Shown here one piece after another: positions 42,314 through 48,348 of a stretch of 48,348 bases of DNA. The notes beneath the pieces are model-generated. The model worked only from the letters and a program-made list of their open reading frames with translations, searched no databases and was not told the origin of the DNA. A program made the translations under genes and the position numbers. This DNA comes from a virus, in IMG/VR virus record IMGVR_UViG_3300042526_000206, positions 1 to 48,348 of that record; one strand, 5' to 3'. The first letter of the stretch is position 1. Every line of letters begins with the position of its first letter.

Positions 42314-42844
42314 TCAAGAGAATAAGTTTATCATATTTTGTTCTAGTATGAACTCTATATTTGCCTCACTATAACCAATGATGATTGACTCACCATACAC
42401 GCCAGCTGTGTAGTGCTTTCGCATTGATGTCAAAGTATCTATCAGTGTGTAATCAATCATTGGATCGAAGAGTTTAGACATCTTCAATGCGATTGAACCA
42501 ATGACACCTGTCGCTCCATCTAACCTGATGTTCCCGTTGTGTACTTTATTCTTGGTTTTCCAAGCTGTATGCAACGCTTCTAAAGCTTTGTTCTCGCCAG
42601 TCTTCTTGTCATCAAAGCATGACTTGTCAAGCGATATAAGATAGTGGATGTTATGCTCACCGTCATCTGTGTAGTGGCTAGTAAAATCTATCTCTGTCTT
42701 CTTTGGATTGTCTACTTTAATAACCTGAGTAAAGGTACTTCTTGATTTACCTATAGGTTTAAATGCCATCTCTTTAAATGGCCCAATGCATAACTTCTTC
42801 CATGAGTTAAGCGTCAGTGTTGGTGGACTTATTTCAAATCGCAT
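42314..42844 (-). CDS. hypothetical protein (176 aa)
   Basis: GAGG upstream of the ATG with first base 42844 serves as ribosome site. The product starts RFEISPPTLTLNSWKKLC, is Lys/Asp-rich in the middle (EIDFTSHYTDDGEHNIHYLIS) and ends ANIEFILEQNMINLFS. One Cys-Phe-Asp-Asp stretch but no motif recognised. It overlaps the upstream gene by 16 bases. Probably an early phage protein of unknown function. Confidence 0.75.
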   Translation of the reverse strand: MRFEISPPTLTLNSWKKLCIGPFKEMAFKPIGKSRSTFTQVIKVDNPKKTEIDFTSHYTDDGEHNIHYLISLDKSCFDDKKTGENKALEALHTAWKTKNKVHNGNIRLDGATGVIGSIALKMSKLFDPMIDYTLIDTLTSMRKHYTAGVYGESIIIGYSEANIEFILEQNMINLFS

Positions 42845-43194
42845 TCGTCATCCCTCATCTTTCTTACAATAATATATTTCTCGCCGAACCCTTCAGGGAT
42901 CTGCTTACCTTTAGCCATGGTTCTAAGTGTGTCCGACAGTAAGAGGTTAAGCCATTCTGTTATGGCACTAGCTAGCACCCACTGTGCTTGCTTCTCTTCT
43001 GTCGTTTCAGCGTGGGGAAATGTTACCAGTGGTTTGCCAGCTGTCTGCTGCTTGTCTACCTGACCTACGCATACCACTACGCTTTGCCCATCCATTGTGC
43101 CAGCTAATTCGCAGAGCACAAGCTCTGCCATCAGCCTATCTTTACTACCCTTCTTAGTTACAATTTTGTAACCGTGTTCTGTTCTACTAGACAT
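42829..43194 (-). CDS. hypothetical protein (121 aa)
   Basis: AGGA six bases before the ATG with first base 43194. The product has a strand-rich N-terminal half (VLCELAGTMDGQSVVVCVGQV) and a helical middle (QAQWVLASAITEWLNLLLSDTL), with an acidic C-terminus. No motif recognised. The 67 bases between it and the 809-residue gene hold only a short frame without a start codon. Confidence 0.75.
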   Translation of the reverse strand: MSSRTEHGYKIVTKKGSKDRLMAELVLCELAGTMDGQSVVVCVGQVDKQQTAGKPLVTFPHAETTEEKQAQWVLASAITEWLNLLLSDTLRTMAKGKQIPEGFGEKYIIVRKMRDDECDLK

Positions 43195-43261
43195 GTTGAA
43201 TCCTTTCGTTTAGAAGTCGAAGTTGTAATCGAATACTTTCCATCTGTCTACACCAATAATA

Positions 43262-45691
43262 TTATTTATTGAAAATACTTTTGCTCCTTATGATCGTGGG
43301 GAAATTGATATCAGATGCTAGTGCTATGCCCACTAGACGCAAGTCTTCTCTGATATCTAAGTCTGGGAAACCACTTCTAAGATGTGGGATTGGATGCTCA
43401 GTAACAGCTGACCCGTAGTTGTCAGCAACTATCATCCTATCAGTACGGCAATTGATAGAACTGTCAAGCTTGACATTCATCGTAAGTCCATTGCGTGATA
43501 GGTACATATTATTTTCGCATGGCAAAGAGAACGAATTGCAGTTGTTGATTGTGTAGTTCATAGCAGTGGGTGCTATGATGTGACCAGCTAGTATACGGCA
43601 GTCGTGGGCTGTGGCTATTGCACCATCTGAATCAACATAGAACTTCTTAACTGCTGCCCTAGCTGCTGTTGCTATTGATGGGTCGTAGTCCTCCTTGCTT
43701 AGATGTGCAAATCTCCTGCGATATAGTGAGCAGTTACCTATCTCGCTGTCTTCTTGCATAAGATCGTGAAGCTTGCGACCCTTGTCGCTAAAGATACGCA
43801 TGCTGTCAATAGATTCTAATGCAGATATGTATTGTAGGAAAGCACTGATAAACTTATCGCTTACCTCATGCTTGCATACATCATCGTAGTTAGGCAGGTT
43901 GGTAAAAGACTCACGCCAATCGTCATTGCCATGCTTGACTTTGTATTTCTGTACCAGCTTAAGCGTGTCGCAGTTGATGGCAGTCGTGATGCCTGTTGGT
44001 CTATGCTTGACGAACAGTCGTTGGTATTGCCGTGGATTAATACACTGGTGCTCGTCAACATATTTCTGGAAGCTAGTAGAACCTAACCGTTTCATCTCGC
44101 CACCGTGATCAGATCTTACCCCTTCATACACGATCATGTCGTGGCCTATCTCTCTGGGCTTAGAGTACACATGAGTAGTAATGCCACCACTCCACGAAAG
44201 ACCAGTGCTGAACACACGCTCAAAGAACTTAGGTGATATCTTGTCGTTGCGAATATAAAGGTCCTTGAACTCTGAGTAACTTGATCTGTCCTCATACGCT
44301 GGTATACCCATGTATTGCCTGATACTATCAATGCGCTCTAGATCATTACACAGCAGACCGCCGTCTAGTCCAGTTGTCATCCATCTGTGGGAGTTTCTTG
44401 CGTCAAAGTACGCTGCTGTACCAGTCCCCTCCATCGTAAGAGTGGCTTCCTTCTTAGAGTAGATCTGTGCCATCAGCTTTTCGTACTTGACACCAGCATC
44501 AATGCCTTTGAACCAGTAATAGCCAGCACTCATGCCGTTGACTTGAGAATTAGTTCTCGTGTCTAAAGGTGATATCGTGTTGTACTCAGTGCGTGACGCA
44601 CTCATGGTGCGTGTCACTTGCGGTAAGTTAGCAGGTGATGCTAGTACCCATCTGTCCTTGCGATACCATTTGTTCCACTCGTTGTTGCGGTGGGCTATCT
44701 CTATTGCTCCTTCGTGGTTATCGATGTGTGGGTAATCGCCTTCTGAGTTATAGTGTGTTGTCCACTTAGATTTGAATCTGTCTACAAAGTTGGGTTCACC
44801 TTTGCTAAACCCTAGCTCGCAGTTGATCATGGTCTCATCGCTTATGTCCTTGCGCCTTGACTCTCTGATGCAGCCCATCATAACCCTCCCCATGATGTGT
44901 GCCATGTAGCTATCCATCATGCGGTACGCCTTGGCTACTAACTCTTCAGGAACATGCTTATCTAGAATATCTCTGGCGTTCTTGGAAAACATTTGCATTC
45001 CGTAGTCACCGCTTGTCACCTTCGATGTGGTTCTCTTAAGTCTTACAAACACTTCTTGCATAGCCTTAGTGTTGTCATCGAACACACTAGGCTTCTCGCC
45101 AACCACACGATAGTACCCATCTAAGCAAGCACCATGCCACCTACTGCAAGACCAGCTGTCACTAGCTGATTGGACATCGCACACAAAGGGCCATGCCGGG
45201 TAGTAACCTAAGACATAGTTGATCACATATGATCGTAGTGTGTGGAATGTCTTCTCGACTGGATCTGCTGATAGATGTGGAGCGTCACGGCGCATGCTTG
45301 ATAGCATGATCTTCATATCTTTCTTGTGATACCCTGCCTCTTCCCTGAATGTAGCGAGGGCAAACTTAATGTGATGAACTATCTTTCTGTATGATGCAGT
45401 ATCTCTGCAGATGTTACGCTTGTACAATGCGCTGAGTTCATCCATTAACTTAAGCCTTGGCCCAACCATATGAACGATTGCACCTGTACCGTCAGTTACC
45501 ACCTGTGCTATGTGGTGCATAGCATATCTCCACAGGTTTGTCCTTGCAGTAATGTATTGGTTGTTGCCATAGTATATGAACTGCTTGTCGCAGCCATTGA
45601 TCTTTTCTTTGTCATGCTTCATAGCAATCCTACGGTGATCAGCCATGCCAAACAGTTTCCATTGAACGCCTAGTATATTAACAGTCTTCAT
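43262..45691 (-). CDS. large protein of unknown function (809 aa)
   Basis: AAAGGAG before the ATG with first base 45691 fixes the start; an upstream in-frame TTG would run through the dyad described separately. The sequence is rich in Arg, His, Tyr, Asp and Ser, with many short motifs (CDVQSASDSWSCSRWHGACLDG, GTGTAAYFDARNSHRWMTTG, LSWSGGITTHVY) but no enzyme signature, signal peptide or membrane segment that I recognise. Its leader copies that of the 275-residue gene, so the two are probably regulated together. It follows the metallopeptidase/vWA gene with an 80-base structured gap. Confidence 0.75.
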   Translation of the reverse strand: MKTVNILGVQWKLFGMADHRRIAMKHDKEKINGCDKQFIYYGNNQYITARTNLWRYAMHHIAQVVTDGTGAIVHMVGPRLKLMDELSALYKRNICRDTASYRKIVHHIKFALATFREEAGYHKKDMKIMLSSMRRDAPHLSADPVEKTFHTLRSYVINYVLGYYPAWPFVCDVQSASDSWSCSRWHGACLDGYYRVVGEKPSVFDDNTKAMQEVFVRLKRTTSKVTSGDYGMQMFSKNARDILDKHVPEELVAKAYRMMDSYMAHIMGRVMMGCIRESRRKDISDETMINCELGFSKGEPNFVDRFKSKWTTHYNSEGDYPHIDNHEGAIEIAHRNNEWNKWYRKDRWVLASPANLPQVTRTMSASRTEYNTISPLDTRTNSQVNGMSAGYYWFKGIDAGVKYEKLMAQIYSKKEATLTMEGTGTAAYFDARNSHRWMTTGLDGGLLCNDLERIDSIRQYMGIPAYEDRSSYSEFKDLYIRNDKISPKFFERVFSTGLSWSGGITTHVYSKPREIGHDMIVYEGVRSDHGGEMKRLGSTSFQKYVDEHQCINPRQYQRLFVKHRPTGITTAINCDTLKLVQKYKVKHGNDDWRESFTNLPNYDDVCKHEVSDKFISAFLQYISALESIDSMRIFSDKGRKLHDLMQEDSEIGNCSLYRRRFAHLSKEDYDPSIATAARAAVKKFYVDSDGAIATAHDCRILAGHIIAPTAMNYTINNCNSFSLPCENNMYLSRNGLTMNVKLDSSINCRTDRMIVADNYGSAVTEHPIPHLRSGFPDLDIREDLRLVGIALASDINFPTIIRSKSIFNK

Positions 45692-45701
45692 TGTAACTCC
45701 T

Positions 45702-45721
45702 TTTACTCTGGGCAGAGTAAA
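45702..45721 (-). promoter_or_regulatory. dyad operator or RNA hairpin before the 809-residue gene, copy 1
   Basis: TTTACTCTGGGCAGAGTAAA is a perfect inverted repeat with nine-base arms and a two-base centre. In the - strand transcript it lies immediately 5' of AAAGGAG and 11 bases before the start codon. It closely matches the element at 47873-47890, and both sit in the same place relative to the ribosome site. It may be an operator for a dimeric regulator or a translational control hairpin. Confidence 0.75.
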
Positions 45722-45730
45722 CACCAGCTT

Positions 45731-45759
45731 GACTCGGCCCTCAACGCAAGGGCCAAGTC
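45731..45759 (-). other. strong stem-loop between the vWA gene and the 809-residue gene
   Basis: GACTCGGCCCT at 45731-45741 is complementary to AGGGCCAAGTC at 45749-45759 (11 pairs with one G-T) across a seven-base loop. No T-run follows on the - strand, so read-through is likely; an mRNA processing or stability hairpin fits better than a terminator. Confidence 0.65.
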
Positions 45760-45771
45760 ATCGCTGTAATA

Positions 45772-47022
45772 TCATTGCACTATATCTACTACCACACCAT
45801 ACTCAGGTGGCTTGCCAACATGATAGCCTTGGCAGTGGCGCACCCAGATTACATCTACACCGGGATCATTGGGGTAGCAGCTAAAGCAATCCGTAAGTGA
45901 TACGATCACCTCAGCTTCTGCAACCAGAGCTTTCTGTATTGCATCTACATGGCTAGTGCCACCACCCTGTGGCTTAGGCATAACGAGCTCATCGTCAGGT
46001 GCTACCTCGACCACCTCGTATGCATCTACATTGTGCATGATTAGCACAACATCACACTTGGCAGTGTCACGAAACGCACGGATCTCTGCCATGAAGTCAC
46101 CAAGGGTTTGGTTATTGATTGACCCTGATGTGTCAACCAGCACTGCCACCTTAGGACATGCCTTCCCACCAAGGATAGGTAGTATCACACCCTTGGCAGC
46201 TCGCCTACTGGGCCGAGTGTACACATAGTCCTGCTTAACCTTGCGGGTTAGCAGGTCCTGAAGCACACGCCTCCAGTCAACACTTGCACGGACTGCGTCA
46301 ACTGCTTGGCGTAAGCCAGCTGACATGCTGCCCTTGCTCATCTCAGTGGCTGTAGCCACCATCGCACGGGCATCGCTCTCTGCCTCGCTTGGGTTAGGTG
46401 CTTCGAGTACCTCACCGAACCCGCCCTTGCCACCTTGCTTCTTGCCGGGCTGTGGCTTGGGCTGATCGCCGGGCTTGTCGCTCGGCTTGTCAGATGGCTG
46501 ATCGCCACCGCTACCCTTGTCACCGGGCTTGTCGCCGGGTTTACCCGGATCATCACCGGGCTTGTCAGGCTGCTCTGGCTGCTCGCAGTCAGGCAAGAGG
46601 GTATAGTATTCCTCTGCCGTCTTGTTGCTAGGCATGCTGGCATACTGGCCGACACCAGCCATGCAAGCACCAGCTGGTAAGGACATGCCACCCTCGATGA
46701 CTATCTGGTTTATCGCAAGGTCACAGGCAATGTTCCATCGCTGGTGGTTCCTGTTGCCCTTGCGACAGTGATGCAGCACTGCCACATGCAGCACTTCGTG
46801 GCAGATCACACCTACTATCTCACGCTCTGAGAGCGTATCAATGAACTCTGGATTGTAGATGATCTCTCGCCCATTGGTGGCGAAGGTCTCAACTTCTGGT
46901 GAACACCTGCCGGGCAATCGCATGGCTATCGCACTGTAGAATGCGCCAGCTCCACGATTGCCAAACCGACCAAGCATCAGCGCAACGAGTGCTGATTTAT
47001 ACTTCCGTTCCATGTCGTGCAT
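45772..47022 (-). CDS. fused HExxH metallopeptidase / vWA-domain protein (416 aa)
   Basis: AGGAGG six bases before the ATG with first base 47022 fixes the start. Residues 66-110 hold the zinc site HEVLH (75-79) and a downstream WNIACDLAIN, as in DUF2201-type putative metallopeptidases. Residues 140-210 are a disordered linker of KPGD/KPSD repeats. The C-terminal part (from about 285) is a vWA domain with VLVDTSGSIN (DxSxS MIDAS motif) and VSLTDCF. Such proteins work with MoxR-type AAA+ ATPases, one of which is encoded nearby. Possible remodelling or protease role; the target is unknown. Confidence 0.85.
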   Translation of the reverse strand: MHDMERKYKSALVALMLGRFGNRGAGAFYSAIAMRLPGRCSPEVETFATNGREIIYNPEFIDTLSEREIVGVICHEVLHVAVLHHCRKGNRNHQRWNIACDLAINQIVIEGGMSLPAGACMAGVGQYASMPSNKTAEEYYTLLPDCEQPEQPDKPGDDPGKPGDKPGDKGSGGDQPSDKPSDKPGDQPKPQPGKKQGGKGGFGEVLEAPNPSEAESDARAMVATATEMSKGSMSAGLRQAVDAVRASVDWRRVLQDLLTRKVKQDYVYTRPSRRAAKGVILPILGGKACPKVAVLVDTSGSINNQTLGDFMAEIRAFRDTAKCDVVLIMHNVDAYEVVEVAPDDELVMPKPQGGGTSHVDAIQKALVAEAEVIVSLTDCFSCYPNDPGVDVIWVRHCQGYHVGKPPEYGVVVDIVQ

Positions 47023-47033
47023 AACGCACCTCC

Positions 47034-47861
47034 TTAGTTAGAACTACCAGCAAGAATAGCTGCAGTTGACGCTGCAACCTTGACATCATCCAACGCCTTG
47101 ATGATCTGCGACAGATCGGTTTGTAACGCCGTCTGGAAAAATTCTGCTTTCTTGATAAGACTCTCGCATTCCTTCTCACGATTGGCTAGGGCATAGCCCT
47201 TCAATTCTCCTGAGCTTACATCTTCGTATACTAGACCGCACTTGCGGTTTAGATCCTGAATTGCAGCTGACAGAACAGATTGACGCTCTTCGTCATTCAG
47301 CTCATGCCTGAAGATAGAGAACCTGAACTCGTTAGCCGTGGCTGCAGAGATGGCGTTGCCTACGCTGTCAAGCATAGACTTCATATCCTCTGACACCCAG
47401 TACACCGCACCAGCATCTTTCAAGGGAATGCCGTTAAAGCCTGAGTGTGGGCTTGTGAGCATGCGTCTAAGGCAATCCGTGAGTTCGATAGGGCTGACAC
47501 GCCCTGCTGCTTTCTTGTACTCTTGTGACACCCTATCGACTAAAGTCTGGTCGAATGGTGACACCGTCATACTCTCATCCTCGAACATAATGAAGCTGCG
47601 CTCATGCTCAAGGTCATTGGCTTCGAGACCTTTAGTCTCCTTGACAACTTGGTAACCGTTCTTCCCTTTAAGGGGCCTGATCAACCAAGTCTGTCCGCAA
47701 TAGACTTGCTTCAATGCGTGGAGCAAGGAAGCCAATTTAGTGCGTGGGTTAGGTATAAACCCTTTAAGCCCGATACTCTCGAAACCTGCAGCAATAATGG
47801 AGTGGTCGCACTCCAATGCGTTCCACAGTACAACGATACCACGACCTTTGATGCTAATCAT
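47034..47861 (-). CDS. 275-residue protein between ATPase and metallopeptidase (275 aa)
   Basis: CGGAGG five bases before the ATG with first base 47861 gives a strong ribosome site. The product contains GRGIVVLWNALECDHSIIAAGF, a region RVSPIELTDCLRRML, the segment GAVYWVSEDMKSMLDSVGN and a C-terminal Lys/Gln helix ending AASTAAILAGSSN. I do not recognise a named family with certainty. It lies eleven bases upstream of the metallopeptidase/vWA gene and shares its leader dyad type with the 809-residue gene. Confidence 0.75.
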   Translation of the reverse strand: MISIKGRGIVVLWNALECDHSIIAAGFESIGLKGFIPNPRTKLASLLHALKQVYCGQTWLIRPLKGKNGYQVVKETKGLEANDLEHERSFIMFEDESMTVSPFDQTLVDRVSQEYKKAAGRVSPIELTDCLRRMLTSPHSGFNGIPLKDAGAVYWVSEDMKSMLDSVGNAISAATANEFRFSIFRHELNDEERQSVLSAAIQDLNRKCGLVYEDVSSGELKGYALANREKECESLIKKAEFFQTALQTDLSQIIKALDDVKVAASTAAILAGSSN

Positions 47862-47872
47862 TTGAACCTCCG

Positions 47873-47890
47873 TTACTCTCTGGAGAGTAA
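47873..47890 (-). promoter_or_regulatory. dyad operator or RNA hairpin before the 275-residue gene, copy 2
   Basis: TTACTCTCTGGAGAGTAA is a perfect inverted repeat (eight-base arms, two-base centre). It lies one base upstream of the GGAGG ribosome site and 12 bases from the start codon in the - strand transcript, the same arrangement as the element at 45702-45721. No convincing -35/-10 pair overlaps it. Confidence 0.75.
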
Positions 47891-47896
47891 AATTCC

Positions 47897-47949
47897 GTGC
47901 TAACTGGCACTCATCAGTAGGGGCAATACCCCTAGACCCCGTGTGGGGT
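47897..47949 (-). other. row of short stem-loops in the gap after the ATPase gene
   Basis: Three hairpins follow each other in the 94-base gap: GTGC/GCAC (47897-47910), TAGGGG/CCCCTA (47918-47934) and ACCCC/GGGGT (47936-47949). None has a T-run on the - strand. Together with the dyad at 47873-47890 they make the leader of the 275-residue gene highly structured, suggesting post-transcriptional control or mRNA processing. Confidence 0.5.
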
Positions 47950-47955
47950 TTCGTG

Positions 47956-48348
47956 CTAGATCATCAACCTGAGCATGTCCTGATGCTCCTTACTCCATTT
48001 GACATATGCCGGGATCTTGAGCATTTTCTTGACAAATGACTTCGCATCTTTGGCAAACAAGCTCTTGAAATACATGGCAGCAAACTCAGGGCTCATCCTT
48101 GTAGACAAGGTGACGCAAGCGTCAAGCTCCTTCTCTGACGCATTCGTGCTGCGCTCTGCCAAGCCAGCTGTGATTGCATACCTAATGTCTTGGCCATCTG
48201 GTATGTCGCAGCCAGATGGGTCCATTAGCATCTTGGGAAGATCGAACTTCCCGAACACGCTAAGCCAACCGTAATATGATGGGGCCACAGCTGGCCCTAT
48301 CAACCCATTTATGATGTCATAGTCCGGTTCATCGAACCGTGACAACAT
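47956..48348 (-). CDS. C-terminal part of a probable MoxR-type AAA+ ATPase (partial, at least 130 aa)
   Basis: The frame runs off the right end; the ATG at the very edge may be internal. The visible part is helical and matches the C-terminal tail I associate with phage MoxR-type ATPases that accompany vWA proteins: PKMLMDPSGCDIPDGQDIRY, then AITAGLAERSTNASEKELDA and LSTRMSPEFAAMYFKSLF. The AAA+ core with Walker motifs would lie outside the window. The neighbouring metallopeptidase/vWA gene strengthens the assignment. Medium confidence until the rest is seen. Confidence 0.6.
   Translation of the reverse strand: MLSRFDEPDYDIINGLIGPAVAPSYYGWLSVFGKFDLPKMLMDPSGCDIPDGQDIRYAITAGLAERSTNASEKELDACVTLSTRMSPEFAAMYFKSLFAKDAKSFVKKMLKIPAYVKWSKEHQDMLRLMI

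Noticed and set aside
43195-43261. Short - strand frame encoding GVDRWKVFDYNFDF after the 809-residue gene
   Set aside because: It looks protein-like but has no ATG, GTG or TTG start, and no convincing slippery site joins it to the upstream gene.
1-48348. CRISPR array or insertion sequence
   Set aside because: No regularly spaced direct repeats with unique spacers and no transposase were seen; the only long direct repeat is the A/B gene duplication.

Overview
This window looks like roughly the structural half plus part of the early region of a lytic-style, podovirus-like (short-tailed) dsDNA bacteriophage, probably from an environmental sample. The evidence is a large terminase with Walker A/B and nuclease motifs, a portal protein, a head-tail adaptor and nozzle-like pair with no sheath or classical tape measure, collar-type tail fibres, and giant Ala/Gln-rich internal virion-type proteins, alongside RecT, a YqaJ-family exonuclease and a serine recombinase. 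No tRNA, rRNA, CRISPR array, insertion sequence, polymerase, helicase or primase is visible. The host is not shown. Weak family resemblances (secreted Ig-like protein, papain-like protease, Cys-rich HGxC protein) make me think of Planctomycetota-type hosts, but this is only an inference.

Layout. Positions 1-37722 are all + strand: the end of an upstream structural (probably coat) gene, a small structural-type gene, a double hairpin with a strong intrinsic terminator, a small-terminase-like gene, terL, two small genes and the portal. Next come a duplicated family of disordered Pro/Gln-rich proteins (5.7-8.4 kb), linker-like Gly/Pro-rich proteins (8.4-10.5 kb) and a tail-fibre block (11.0-15.7 kb) whose members share an N-terminal module and a C-terminal DGGxF tag. 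A cassette at 15.9-18.8 kb holds a secreted Ig-like protein, a papain-like cysteine protease, a holin-like membrane protein, an HNH endonuclease and small proteins. Tail adaptor and nozzle proteins (18.9-24.6 kb), a 975-residue Cys-rich protein with a small Cys-rich partner, and large internal-virion-type proteins (27.9-37.7 kb) follow.

Positions 37709-48348 are all - strand, converging on the late block with a 14-bp overlap. In transcription order (right to left): the C-terminus of a probable MoxR-type AAA+ ATPase, a 275-residue protein, a fused HExxH metallopeptidase/vWA protein, an 809-residue unrecognised protein, two small unknowns, a serine recombinase, small proteins, a PD-(D/E)XK-like nuclease, the YqaJ exonuclease, RecT, one unknown and a DUF1064 nuclease-like protein. 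A bidirectional terminator-like hairpin lies between recT and the last two genes. The right-hand early genes are visibly richer in G+C than the structural genes.

Three signals deserve most attention. First, the pentamer CCWGG appears to be completely absent (every Pro-Gly pair I checked is written CCC-GG or CCG-GG), which suggests strong selection by a restriction or modification system. Second, near-identical dyads sit directly 5' of the Shine-Dalgarno sequences of two early genes flanking the metallopeptidase/vWA gene. Third, the ATPase / 275-aa / metallopeptidase-vWA / 809-aa cassette itself may be a poorly described phage system.
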